From Agromyces sp. Leaf222 (GTDB lineage: Bacteria; Actinomycetota; Actinomycetes; Actinomycetales; Microbacteriaceae): a DNA stretch of 64,000 nucleotides. The notes beneath the pieces were generated by a model that worked only from the letters and a program-made list of their open reading frames with translations, was not told the origin of the DNA and ran no database searches. Shown here piece after piece: positions 8,505-17,893 of the stretch (the stretch's first letter is position 1; every line of letters begins with the position of its first letter). The position numbers and the translations under genes are program-made. The DNA is taken from positions 183,277 to 247,276 of the forward strand of contig NZ_LMKQ01000001.1 of assembly GCF_001421565.1 (NCBI RefSeq), in the 5' to 3' direction.

Positions 8505-9218
8505 TCAGGACGTCAGGCGCGCGAATTGTGACTTTAGCTCGGCCAGGTGGTCGAGGTTCTTTTGTACCTTGGTTCTGGTCCACCAACCATTCGACGGGTG
8601 CGGAATCGGCAGCATGACGCGCTTGGGTGGAGAAGCGAGTGACTCCCAAGTCCGGTGAACGAAGTTTCCCGCGATAAAGACTGTCGCGTTTGATGAGAGA
8701 TTCACTCCGTCGAGGCGAGCCTGGAGGCCCGGCAAGAGGATGGTGTTGGCATTCCTCGCCGTCCGCGTTGGCAGATTAGCTATTGTCGAGGCCCTGTGAG
8801 AGCGCACCATCTCCAGCAGTTCCCAGTCGGACTGAACCAGGACCGGTGGCAAGCGATGCCTCGCGAACGCGGCCGACTGGAGCGGTACCGGGCTCACGTT
8901 AATGATGCCGATCCGGAAGTCACTGTTGGCGTGCAGGAGGGCCAGGTAAGGCCCGAGCGCCGCCTGGGGCTTCCCTGTTGGCGATAGGAACGCGAGCGCT
9001 CTCTGCCCTGCGTCCCCTGCGAGCGGTCGTCCTGTGCGCAGTTCATCTACGTGCGGTGACTCCAGCACCAACAGCAATTCGATGTCATCGCCGCTCCCGG
9101 GGACTAGATCGGGGACGCGGAAGTTCCGGAACGTTCCGGTTCCGTCCTCCTGGAGGTATTGCTGGAGAGTCACAGGTTCACGATAACGGGCCTTTGCATT
9201 CGTTTGCCGGGCGTCCAC
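8505..9218 (-). CDS. Uracil-DNA-glycosylase-like superfamily protein
   Basis: 237 residues from a GTG at 9218. The fold signature is suggested by LLLVLESPHVDEL (equivalent to the N-terminal GE.PG-type motif), GIINVSPVPLQ in the middle, FIAGNFVHRTWE, and a late PIPHPSNGWW (equivalent to the UDG HPS motif). The usual catalytic Asp/Asn of motif A is replaced by the SPH context, so base-excision activity is uncertain. It lies 218 bases downstream of the SIR2 gene on the same strand and could share its transcript. UDG-fold proteins occur in antiphage systems where they sense or excise modified phage bases; that role here is inference. Confidence 0.6.
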   Translation of the reverse strand: MDARQTNAKARYREPVTLQQYLQEDGTGTFRNFRVPDLVPGSGDDIELLLVLESPHVDELRTGRPLAGDAGQRALAFLSPTGKPQAALGPYLALLHANSDFRIGIINVSPVPLQSAAFARHRLPPVLVQSDWELLEMVRSHRASTIANLPTRTARNANTILLPGLQARLDGVNLSSNATVFIAGNFVHRTWESLASPPKRVMLPIPHPSNGWWTRTKVQKNLDHLAELKSQFARLTS

Positions 9219-9436
9219 GAGCGGCGCCGATTCCTCTTGCGGCCAAACCAGATCGAGGCGAACATTGCGCTGGGATGCGGAGCGGGATTGTTTGCGGGCC
9301 GCGCGGCGGCGAGTTCGGACAGAATCACCGACCTGCTTCAGTATTGGCGCATTGAGCCGACAGGCAACAAGGTGTTAGACGGCTCGGCGACGATGAGACT
9401 CCGGACCATTAGAGCGGACCGTCTACCGGTGCGCCC

Positions 9437-12400
9437 CTAGTCCGTCTCATCCTGGAAAATTCCGCTCTCCGCCGCCGCGATCTCAAGTGGCTTGATGGCA
9501 GCATCGCCAAGAGCGGTTCTGAACTCGGCGATCATTTCACTGACAGCGTGGGCCACTCCGAAACCCGCGGGAGACGAAAAGCGGATCCGGTCGGAGAGAT
9601 GCGCGATGATTGCGTCTCCATGCATTTCCAGCGCAGCGTGAGGGGTCCCCTCAAAGTGGAATCGTTCACCGAGTCCCACACCTCGGCCCTCCAATGCGGC
9701 AACCGCTTCGGGGATTGCCTCACCCAGGTGTGGGACGGCATCCGCCCAACGGGCGAGCTCCTCTGCCCCGGCGGTTCTCGGTATTCCGTTCAGCCTCGCA
9801 TCGAGGTGTTGGTGTAGCCAAAGCTTCCACAGTTCTGCCCCGGCGATCCCGTCGCTTCGCAGCATGTAGACAACCGATTCTGCGAAAGAGGCGGCGCGTT
9901 CACCATTGCTAGCGAGCGCGCTCTGATCGAGAAGGCGCTGACGGTCTTCAGGAGCGATGCCTGCGAAAGAGACTATTGAGGCAACCAAACCGTAGAAGTT
10001 GGTACGCAATGCAGGCTGGCTGAGTTCGTCGAGGCGATCCCACTCGGCGATGACGTGGTCGAGGAACCCCGCGGCGAGCAGCTTGTCGTTGTATCGCGGG
10101 CGATGCAGGTAGGCCGTCCAGGCGAGCCGTCTCGTACTCGAAGTCTCAAAGAGTGACAGGACTCTCTCGGTGACGTACTCTGCATCGGCAGCGAAGAGAA
10201 AGAACAACTCGGTCGTGATTGCCGGGACCGTGGCATCGAGTGAAGGGGTTGGCCCGGCTAGGAGAGAATTAAGCGCCTCTCGTTCCTCTTCGCTGAGGCC
10301 GGACCAATCGTCTCGACTGCCGCGCCACCGGCGATCGATTTCCGTCATCCAGTACTGGGCCAGTTCGCCGGGCCAGGAGTTCAGGTAGAGCGGAAGGCTC
10401 GATACTGGATCCTCCACCGTGTGAGTGAATCCGTCGCCATGTTCGTGCCAAAGCGAGGCCGCGATCGAGCGCATCGTGGCTGACGCCAGCGTCTCGTGAC
10501 TCTCGATTTGTCGCCGGATTTGGTCTAACAGGAACCTGCTGATCGTGCGCGCCGATTCCGCGGCGAAGAGTTCGGTACGCACGAGGCCAACCACGGTGTC
10601 AGCGGCGAGACCAAGTTCTGTCTTACCCCACCCTTCGATGATCGCCCGGCGCAGGTCGCCTGCCTTGCTCTCGATATCCGTCCGCTCAGCGACGTGCATC
10701 CAAATCAACTCGCCGAGTGCCGGTCGAGCCTGAACGACCTCGCTCACCAAAGCGAGCGCATCGCGCCATTCAGGCTGGCCGAAGTCTTGTGCCGAATAGT
10801 CACGGTCGATGAGGTCATCCATTGCAGCGCTTGCATCATGATCCACCGCCTCTGCGAACGCAGCCGGTTCCATCGGCAGGCTTCCGCCCCATGTTCCGCT
10901 CGTCATCCAGTGGTCGAGATCCGGATGCTCGCGCGGCGCGAAGTCAGGGTTCGCTGCTTGAGCAGCTTTGAGGGCGTCGCCTGCCATGGACCACTCGGGC
11001 GCGGATCCCGTCAGCCAAACCAACAAGTTGTACTTCGCATAGGCGATGTATCGATCTGAGTCGGGCGCGTCGAACGAGACAGCGGGGCCCTCTGCGACCG
11101 CCGCCAAGAGTCGCTCACGTTGCTCGGCTGACGCGAGTCCGACAGCCGATTGTAGGAGGCGGTAGGTCTCGTGCTTCGGCTCGGTTGCGTAGAGGAGTGA
11201 ACGGTCGAGGAGCCAGGCGAGTTTCTCGCCGGCATCCCGTGATGCATCTTCCGTGACGAGGTGTATCGCCAGACGCCGGAAGAGAGCGGTGCCAATCGAC
11301 CACCATCGCTCGGGTAGCTGTGGGTGGGCGACGATTGCCTTCTCACCGAACGCTCGGAGCCCATCGATAACTGCGTCGACGTGCTCGTGATGTGCGTCCT
11401 GCGGGTGAGGCTCAATCGCCGAACGTCCGAAGCTCATCGGATCCCATTTCCGGCCGCCAAAGTATGCGGCGGAAAGGTCGTATGCCGCGTTGAGCGAGTC
11501 TTCGAGAACTGCAGCGAGTTTCGCATCGCCGGCGGTGGAGGCATCAACGGCCTTCTGGATGTGAGCGGAGAGACTCTTCGAGCCGCCACTCCATCGAACC
11601 TCGGCATCAGGTAACGCGGTGTGATCTGCCGTTTCGTTGAAACTCAGGCGCCTCGTTAGTGACAACGATGGGCGTAGTGCAGCTCGCAGAACCGACATGT
11701 CTTCGGGCGCTTCGCCAACTCTATACGGCATGAGCCGCCCACTATTAGCGGGTGTCGAGTGGCCTTCGATAGAAGTTGCAAGCATGGCTTTCCAGCGTCG
11801 GCCTGCGCCCGGATCCCTCTCGACCAGCGTTCCCGCGGCCCAGCCTGCGGCTTGGAAGAGCTCGCTCGAGAATGCCTGGCCCAAGCGTTGCACAGTCTGA
11901 AGCGCTGCTGAATGGAGTTCCGGGGAGGCGATGAAGGTCTTGCAAAACCAGGTGCTCAGAATCGATGCCGCTGGAATTGTGCCCGACCCTGCAAACAGGG
12001 TTCTGAACTCAGGGAGGTCCTCAATCCAAAGCAGCCACGCCAATTGCCCATGCGTATCGAGGTCATCGACTGCTTGGGCAAACTGATGGGCACCGTCAAG
12101 CGTCGTCAACCTGTCCGCAAGGTAATCATGTTCAACGGGACTGAGAGTTGTGCTGCCTTCGACGATCGTCTTCATTCGCGCCTGATGGTCGAGCTTTCCC
12201 ATGCGAGCGCGATTGTTCCACGCCTGCAGAGCGGCCAACAGCGCGCTATGGTCATTGCCGTGAACCGGATATTCGATCGTTTTCACACCGAGCCTGGCCC
12301 ATTTCGGGTCGCCCGCGCCCGTCTGGCTCGTTAGGACGAATCGGGGAGTTCCGGGGGGCAAGCCGAGGCCGAGGTACCGCATGATCGGGTCGTCATGGCT

Positions 12401-12988
12401 GTAGCCGACAAACAGGACCGTGAACTTCTGGAACATGGGGAGTAGGAAACGTGTCGCCCAAGCTTGGGTGAGGTAGGCACGTCCGAAATCGACATCTGTA
12501 AGGACGAGTTCTTGGGCGTCCCGTAGCACCGAGCCGTGCAGATGGACAATGCCCGCGAAGTCATCCCCCAGTGGGAGTGCGGGTGCCGTCCACTGGTCCG
12601 GGACCAGAACGCCTTCCTCAGCGGCGGCCGTGGAAAGGTGGTTGTCGAAGTTCGTGGTCACAACTCTCAGCGGTCCGCCTGCTGCGGCCACCTGAACAAG
12701 GGCCACATGGGTGGAGTTTGGTGCCGAACTTTTTTGGCTGATCCGCCTGCGTGCGTGTTCGTGGGTATCGAAGTTGTCGGGCATGGAGCCAAGAAAGAGA
12801 TCAATCGGCGCCTCGCTGTCGTAGGTCACGCGGGCCACACCGGCGAGGTGCTCCGCCAGTTTGTCGAAAAGTGGGAGGTCGGAGGGCGAGTCGATTGAGG
12901 CCCCAGCGCCAACAAAGAAAACGAGGCGACCTTCGGAGTGAGCAGTCAGAATCGCCTCAGGAATGCGAACGTCGCCAGTGACCCACAT
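9437..12988 (-). CDS. SIR2-domain NADase-like effector with large C-terminal region (DUF4020-type)
   Basis: 1183 residues from the ATG at 12988 (MWVTGDVRIPEAIL); 76 further in-frame residues upstream look non-coding. The N-terminal SIR2-like domain (about 15-290) shows FFVGAGASIDSP (residues 24-35), TTNFDNHL with Asn113 and Asp115, HLHGS with His151, and FVGYSHDDPIMRYL. These are the NAD-binding and catalytic positions of SIR2 antiphage NADases. Residues 300-1183 are a long helical repeat-like region. Its end resembles the DUF4020 domain found in SIR2 proteins of this size (LWKLWLHQHLDARLNGIP). SIR2 effectors deplete NAD+ on phage sensing and abort infection. The long C-terminal half would be the sensor. 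No membrane segments are seen. Confidence 0.85.
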   Translation of the reverse strand: MWVTGDVRIPEAILTAHSEGRLVFFVGAGASIDSPSDLPLFDKLAEHLAGVARVTYDSEAPIDLFLGSMPDNFDTHEHARRRISQKSSAPNSTHVALVQVAAAGGPLRVVTTNFDNHLSTAAAEEGVLVPDQWTAPALPLGDDFAGIVHLHGSVLRDAQELVLTDVDFGRAYLTQAWATRFLLPMFQKFTVLFVGYSHDDPIMRYLGLGLPPGTPRFVLTSQTGAGDPKWARLGVKTIEYPVHGNDHSALLAALQAWNNRARMGKLDHQARMKTIVEGSTTLSPVEHDYLADRLTTLDGAHQFAQAVDDLDTHGQLAWLLWIEDLPEFRTLFAGSGTIPAASILSTWFCKTFIASPELHSAALQTVQRLGQAFSSELFQAAGWAAGTLVERDPGAGRRWKAMLATSIEGHSTPANSGRLMPYRVGEAPEDMSVLRAALRPSLSLTRRLSFNETADHTALPDAEVRWSGGSKSLSAHIQKAVDASTAGDAKLAAVLEDSLNAAYDLSAAYFGGRKWDPMSFGRSAIEPHPQDAHHEHVDAVIDGLRAFGEKAIVAHPQLPERWWSIGTALFRRLAIHLVTEDASRDAGEKLAWLLDRSLLYATEPKHETYRLLQSAVGLASAEQRERLLAAVAEGPAVSFDAPDSDRYIAYAKYNLLVWLTGSAPEWSMAGDALKAAQAANPDFAPREHPDLDHWMTSGTWGGSLPMEPAAFAEAVDHDASAAMDDLIDRDYSAQDFGQPEWRDALALVSEVVQARPALGELIWMHVAERTDIESKAGDLRRAIIEGWGKTELGLAADTVVGLVRTELFAAESARTISRFLLDQIRRQIESHETLASATMRSIAASLWHEHGDGFTHTVEDPVSSLPLYLNSWPGELAQYWMTEIDRRWRGSRDDWSGLSEEEREALNSLLAGPTPSLDATVPAITTELFFLFAADAEYVTERVLSLFETSSTRRLAWTAYLHRPRYNDKLLAAGFLDHVIAEWDRLDELSQPALRTNFYGLVASIVSFAGIAPEDRQRLLDQSALASNGERAASFAESVVYMLRSDGIAGAELWKLWLHQHLDARLNGIPRTAGAEELARWADAVPHLGEAIPEAVAALEGRGVGLGERFHFEGTPHAALEMHGDAIIAHLSDRIRFSSPAGFGVAHAVSEMIAEFRTALGDAAIKPLEIAAAESGIFQDETD

Positions 12989-13207
12989 TCCGTCCAACAC
13001 GGTCAAAGTAAACCACGTGAGGTGATGAGTACGGCGGCATCTGCGCTCGTCCCGGTTGCCTCGCGCGTTGCAGGGCATGTCGCGACGTTTCTGATAGCTC
13101 TTCGGAAGGAGCTGGGCGGCTGATATTCTCAGGCCCCCTAGCAGGCAGCCGTTGCAGGCGACGACGGCCTCAAGCTCTTTGTACCGTGCCGGCGGGGAGG
13201 AAGCGAA

Positions 13208-14227
13208 ATGGACCAATTTGAGACCGACCGGCTAAGGAACCTCAGCGAACGTCTAATTCGACAGGCTGATCCAATTCGAGTGGCGACCGCGCACGCGGTC
13301 GTATCCGACGAGCTTCACGGGCATCTCTCCGGTCTCATCAGTTGCTTGAGTGCGCTTGCCAATGATGTCGAGTTGTGGCGGGCTCTCTCGCAAGCCGACT
13401 ACACTCGTGCCGCCCAAGATCGCGCGCGGTTGAGTGCACTCGGCGATCAACCATGGTTCGAGCTTCTAGCGGCCGGCGGATATTCGTACCCACCGCCGCC
13501 CGACCCAGCTCAAATGGCCGCGAGCCTCTCCTCCAACGTGCGGCATGCGCTCGAGCGCCAAGAGTTTCAGTCACAGCGAGAGTTCCGTGAGGCTGCGCTG
13601 TTCGCCCGGAAGCGACTTCTACGTCTCATTGAGCGGCTCGATGAGCGGCTTGATCTAAGTGGGGCGTCTTCTCCGACCCTGCACGGACTGCCATTCTTGG
13701 CGAAGATCGGGGTCGACGTCGCTATCGATAGCGCGGCCGCAGTCGCAGTGCCTCAAATCCTGGCGCTCCCCGCGGTAGGTGCGGAGTCCATCGTTAGCGG
13801 GGGCATGGCACTCGGGGCACAGTTGATCATGCACACCCTTGAGAAGACGTGGCGCGCCGTCAGCGACTATCGAGAAATCAGAAAACCGCTGCTGCCGACC
13901 GTGGGTGAGGACCCTGTCCTACAGATTCTCTCGCTCTTGCAGAGCATGGTCCAGCAAGGACGCTCGATCGCAGCCCAGCACTTCCCCGACCAGTTGGCGA
14001 TGAGCGCCGTCCACACTGCCCTAGATCGGTACACCTCGATGATGAGGAAGACACTTCTGGATCTTCCCGGGCACCTGAACAGCTGGACGGTCGCGGAGAA
14101 GATGCTTACACACGTTCGCTTTGAGCCGCCCTATGCCGATGCAGACTTTGACGCGAAGCAGCTGAGTCGAGCACTCGACGAGGTCTGGGAAGAGCGCTCC
14201 GGGGGTGCGCATGGTCGGTCACTCTAG
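13208..14227 (+). CDS. Hypothetical protein divergent from the SIR2 gene
   Basis: 339 residues starting MDQFETDRLRNLSERL, with GGGGAGG shortly upstream. Mostly helical; residues 1-70 and 120-160 have Leu/Arg heptads. A mildly hydrophobic Ala/Gly/Val-rich segment (about 175-215, including AAAVAVPQILALPAVGA) may be a membrane hairpin or buried helix. The C-terminus is charged. I recognise no family. It is transcribed away from the SIR2 effector across a 219-base gap, so a shared control region is likely, and it could be a partner or independent cargo. Confidence 0.7.
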   Translation: MDQFETDRLRNLSERLIRQADPIRVATAHAVVSDELHGHLSGLISCLSALANDVELWRALSQADYTRAAQDRARLSALGDQPWFELLAAGGYSYPPPPDPAQMAASLSSNVRHALERQEFQSQREFREAALFARKRLLRLIERLDERLDLSGASSPTLHGLPFLAKIGVDVAIDSAAAVAVPQILALPAVGAESIVSGGMALGAQLIMHTLEKTWRAVSDYREIRKPLLPTVGEDPVLQILSLLQSMVQQGRSIAAQHFPDQLAMSAVHTALDRYTSMMRKTLLDLPGHLNSWTVAEKMLTHVRFEPPYADADFDAKQLSRALDEVWEERSGGAHGRSL

Positions 14228-14279
14228 GCGTGCGCCGTTGTCGGCGCGTACCGGAGCCTACCCGACCGGGCAGCGCTAA

Positions 14280-14313
14280 CTCGCGAAGCGAGCAAGGTGG
14301 GGCGTTCTGCCCC
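14280..14313 (+). terminator. Two adjacent small hairpins after the 13208-14227 gene
   Basis: CTCGC-GAA-GCGAG (14280-14292) and GGGGC-GTTCT-GCCCC (14299-14313) lie about 55-85 bases past the stop. No T-run follows, so termination is uncertain. Confidence 0.35.
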
Positions 14314-14440
14314 CGGGCCTGCACTTCTTTGGGAGGCGGAAGAATCCATGGACCGTTATGGAATGTTAACAAACCGGGCACCCGCTCTGCCGCCTACATG
14401 CTGGGCATGGCCGATATCGCTAACTCCCCACAAGAAGATG

Positions 14441-14475
14441 AACGGCCCGGATCTCGATGAGATCCGGGCCGTTTT
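14441..14475 (+). terminator. Strong intrinsic terminator at right edge of island
   Basis: Perfect 15-bp stem (arms 14441-14455 and 14459-14473) with a three-base loop, followed by TTTTCTCTT. Its sequence is nearly the same as the terminator after tRNA-Leu at 5014-5051, suggesting a common origin. Confidence 0.8.
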
Positions 14476-14519
14476 CTCTTGCCCGGCATGACGCGGTCCC
14501 GTACTGGTTGACTTGGGTG

Positions 14520-15344
<825 letters not shown>

Positions 15345-15373
15345 CCCGACGGCGAGGCGGGCAGGATTGACCC

Positions 15374-15766
15374 ATGGCATCGATCGACTCACTCACCGAT
15401 GACGGGCGCCGCTTCGTCTCGGATTCCCACCTCGCGACGCTCTCGACGATCGGTCGCGACGGTGGCATCCACGTCGTTGCGGTCGGCTACACGGTCGATG
15501 CGGGCGTCGTGCGCATCATCACGAGCGACGGCAGCCAGAAGGTGCGCAACGTCGAGCGCGATGGGCGCGCCACCGTGGGGCAGGTCTCCGGGCCGCAGTG
15601 GCTGAGCATCGCCGGTGAGGCGGTCATCGAACGCGACCCCGCCGCGGTGGCGCACGCGGTCGAGCTGTATGCGCAGCGCTACCGGCAGCCCCGCGTGAAT
15701 CCGAAGCGGGTGGTCATCCGGATCGCACCGGATCGCGTGATGGGTTCCGCAGGCCTGGTCGGCTGA
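15374..15766 (+). CDS. PPOX-class F420/FMN-dependent oxidoreductase-like protein
   Basis: 130 residues, the standard length for the split-barrel TIGR03618-type family. ATLSTIGRDGGIHVVAVGY forms the first strands, then VRNVERDGRATVGQ, QWLSIAGEAVIERD and a C-terminal VVIRIAPDRVMG. Related proteins bind F420 or FMN and reduce small molecules. It lies 29 bases after the IMPase-like gene on the same strand and may be co-transcribed. The substrate is unknown. Confidence 0.82.
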   Translation: MASIDSLTDDGRRFVSDSHLATLSTIGRDGGIHVVAVGYTVDAGVVRIITSDGSQKVRNVERDGRATVGQVSGPQWLSIAGEAVIERDPAAVAHAVELYAQRYRQPRVNPKRVVIRIAPDRVMGSAGLVG

Positions 15767-15839
15767 CGCACCTTTCCACGCAGCCGTCGGCGAAACCCGG
15801 TAGCGCCCTCTTCTGCGCTCGCGAAGCAGGCGCAGACGC

Positions 15840-17786
15840 GTGCGTGCGGCGGGCGCCGGTCCTACGCTGGGGGCGAGGCGTGCGGGGGCGCGGCGGATCG
15901 GGGGCAGCGTGGGGGTCCGCTCGGGCAGCGCGGAGCGTGCGTGGCGCGCGGCATCCGCTCGCGGGGTGACGGGCGCGGCCACGGTCGCGGTGCTCGCGTT
16001 CGCGCTCGGCGGGGGCGCGGCATCCGCCCTGCTCGCGACGCCCACGGTAGCCGCGGCATCCGTTCCCAGTGCTGCGGATGTCACGACGGCACGAGTCGCG
16101 ACCGCACCGTTGCGGGTGTGGGGCGAGCCGCTGCCGGTCGTCCCGGAGTCGGACGAGAGCGAGACGCCCACGCCGACGCCCACCCCCGAGCCGACCGAGA
16201 CCGCCGGGCCGCCGCCGACCCCCGAGCCCGATCCGACCGAGGAGCCGACCGGCGAGCCGACCGAGGCGCCCACCGTGCCACCTGAGACGGTGGAGCCGGT
16301 CGAGACTCCCGAGCCGACCGAGGCGCCCACCGAGACCCCGGTGCCGACGGTGGTGCCCGCCGTTCCGCCCGCCGCCGCCGACCCGACGACGTCGGTGGTG
16401 TCGTGGGTGATCGCGGCATTCGTGCTCGTCGTCGCGGCGGGCATCCTGCTGTTGGTCCGGCGCAGGGGAGCGGATGCCGAGACGGCCGGTGGCCCGGATG
16501 GCGGCGACGTGATCGGGGCGGGCGTCGCGGCATCCGTCGTGCCGAGCTCGTCGGCCGGTGCCGAGCATGACGTCGACGCGCCGGCGACCCTGGCGGCCAT
16601 GGAGGACATCGGCGCGGCGATGACGGATGCCGGCTACTCGGTCACGACGGTTCGGCAGACGTTGATCGAGGTCGCCGAGGTGAACGGCCTCGCCGAAACC
16701 GAGATCGTGGTGTTCCCGACCGCCCTGCTGGTGTCGGCGCGGGGCGTCGGAGCGATGAGCACCGGGGCGGTCGCCAGCGGCGAGCGGTCGCTGCTGCTGC
16801 ACCAGGTCGATGACCTGCAGCACATCGTCGACGACGCGCGATCGGGGTCGGTCGCGCCCGAAGAGACACGGGAGCGCGTCCGCCGCATGCGCGAGCTGCC
16901 GCGGCCGTACTCGCCGGTGCAGCGCGGTGCGGCATACGTGCTGCTGAGCGCCGGACTCGCCGTGCTGCTCGGCGCCTCATGGACCGGTGTGGTGTTCGCG
17001 GGCGTGCTCGGAGCGGGCGTCGGCACCGTGCTGCTCGTCGGCGAGCGGCTCTCTGGCCGGTACCGGGCGCTGCTCACCGTCGCCATCGCGTTCTCGGTGG
17101 CGATCATCGTGCTGCTCGGCCTGCGCCTCGGGCTCGACTCCGGCGTGCTGCCCGCCCTCATCGCCCCCCTCGTGGTGCTGCTGCCCGGCGCCCTGCTCAC
17201 GGTCGGCTCGATCGAGCTCGCGACCGGCCAGATGCTCTCGGGCGCCGGACGCCTCGCCGCGGGCGCGATGCAGCTCGTGCTGCTCGGCGTCGGCATCGTC
17301 GCGGCGGGCGCCCTGATCGGCATCCCGGCGCTCGCGGCGACGGGTTCGGCATCGACGCTCGGCGTCATCGCGCCGTGGATCGCCGTCGCCCTGTTCGGCG
17401 TGGGCATCGTCGTGTACCAGTGCGGGCCGAGGCGCTCGCTCGGCTGGATCCTCGTGGTGCTCTACGTCGCCTACGGCGCCCAGGTGCTCGGGGCGGTGTT
17501 CTTCGGCGGCGTGCTCTCGGCGCTCATCGGCGCGCTCGTGGTCACGCCCGTGACGGCGATCGTCGCCAGGCAGCGGTCAGGGCCGGCGGCGCTCGTCAGC
17601 TTCCTGCCGGCGTTCTGGCTGCTCGTTCCCGGCGCGCTCGGGCTCGTGGGCGTCGCAACGGTGCTCGGGGGCGAGGCCACCGGATCGAGCTCGCTCATCA
17701 CGACGCTCGCGACGATGGTCTCGATCTCGCTCGGTGTGCTCGCGGGCACCGCGCTGTCGAGCCGCATCGGGCGGCCGGTGCTCTGA
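15840..17786 (+). CDS. ThrE-type threonine/serine exporter with N-terminal Pro/Thr/Glu-rich stalk
   Basis: 648 residues from a GTG at 15840 (start uncertain; GTG 15909 also fits). The N-terminus has a signal-anchor-like segment (about 45-75), then a roughly 100-residue PTE-rich region with repeats such as TPTPTPEPTETA and EPTEAPT, then a membrane helix (about 183-203). Residues 240-390 hold the cytoplasmic ThrE domain (AMTDAGYSVTTVRQTLIEVAE), and the rest contains about ten membrane helices including the C-terminal ThrE_2 block. ThrE exports threonine and serine using proton motive force. The added stalk is not part of the usual family and may reach into the wall. Confidence 0.85.
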   Translation: MRAAGAGPTLGARRAGARRIGGSVGVRSGSAERAWRAASARGVTGAATVAVLAFALGGGAASALLATPTVAAASVPSAADVTTARVATAPLRVWGEPLPVVPESDESETPTPTPTPEPTETAGPPPTPEPDPTEEPTGEPTEAPTVPPETVEPVETPEPTEAPTETPVPTVVPAVPPAAADPTTSVVSWVIAAFVLVVAAGILLLVRRRGADAETAGGPDGGDVIGAGVAASVVPSSSAGAEHDVDAPATLAAMEDIGAAMTDAGYSVTTVRQTLIEVAEVNGLAETEIVVFPTALLVSARGVGAMSTGAVASGERSLLLHQVDDLQHIVDDARSGSVAPEETRERVRRMRELPRPYSPVQRGAAYVLLSAGLAVLLGASWTGVVFAGVLGAGVGTVLLVGERLSGRYRALLTVAIAFSVAIIVLLGLRLGLDSGVLPALIAPLVVLLPGALLTVGSIELATGQMLSGAGRLAAGAMQLVLLGVGIVAAGALIGIPALAATGSASTLGVIAPWIAVALFGVGIVVYQCGPRRSLGWILVVLYVAYGAQVLGAVFFGGVLSALIGALVVTPVTAIVARQRSGPAALVSFLPAFWLLVPGALGLVGVATVLGGEATGSSSLITTLATMVSISLGVLAGTALSSRIGRPVL

Positions 17787-17823
17787 GCGGGCGGGCGGGC
17801 TCGGCGGGATGCGCGGCGGCGCT

Positions 17824-17893
17824 GGTCTCGATACGCTTCGCTACTCGACCGGCTCGGCGGCGCTGGTCTCGATACGCTTCGCTACTCGACCGG
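17824..17893. repeat. Two tandem copies of the interspersed repeat (family A)
   Basis: Two identical 29-bp copies at 17824-17852 and 17865-17893, period 41. Core TCTCGATACGCTTCG, then CTACTCGACCGG. The second copy supplies the last codons and TAG of the NDH-2 gene on the minus strand. Confidence 0.85.

Larger units (their letters stand above)
4969..14440. mobile_element. Probable genomic (defence) island adjacent to tRNA-Leu
   Basis: Between the tRNA-Leu and the hairpin at 14441 the base composition drops visibly, with AT-rich stretches around 6780-6960. Codon use is looser (more A/T third positions), and the genome's GGATGCCGCGG word and interspersed repeats are not seen in full form. Gene content is accessory: transposase remnant, unknown small genes, NrdR-like two-cone protein, UDG-like protein, SIR2 effector, unknown partner. 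I see no integrase and no direct repeat of the tRNA 3' end, so the mode of entry is unresolved. Boundaries are approximate. Confidence 0.65.

Noticed and set aside
12989..13216. N-terminal extension of the SIR2 protein to 13216
   Set aside because: It overlaps the divergent gene's start and reads as non-homologous Cys/Arg-rich residues; the SIR2 fold begins soon after Met at 12988.
13217..14227. 339-residue gene as a transporter
   Set aside because: The hydrophobic stretch near residues 175-215 is too weak and short for a multi-span carrier.
4950..14475. Search for an attR copy of the tRNA-Leu 3' end and for an integrase
   Set aside because: No repeat of the T-arm/acceptor sequence was found near 14.2-14.5 kb and no integrase is present, so a classic integrative element is not supported.
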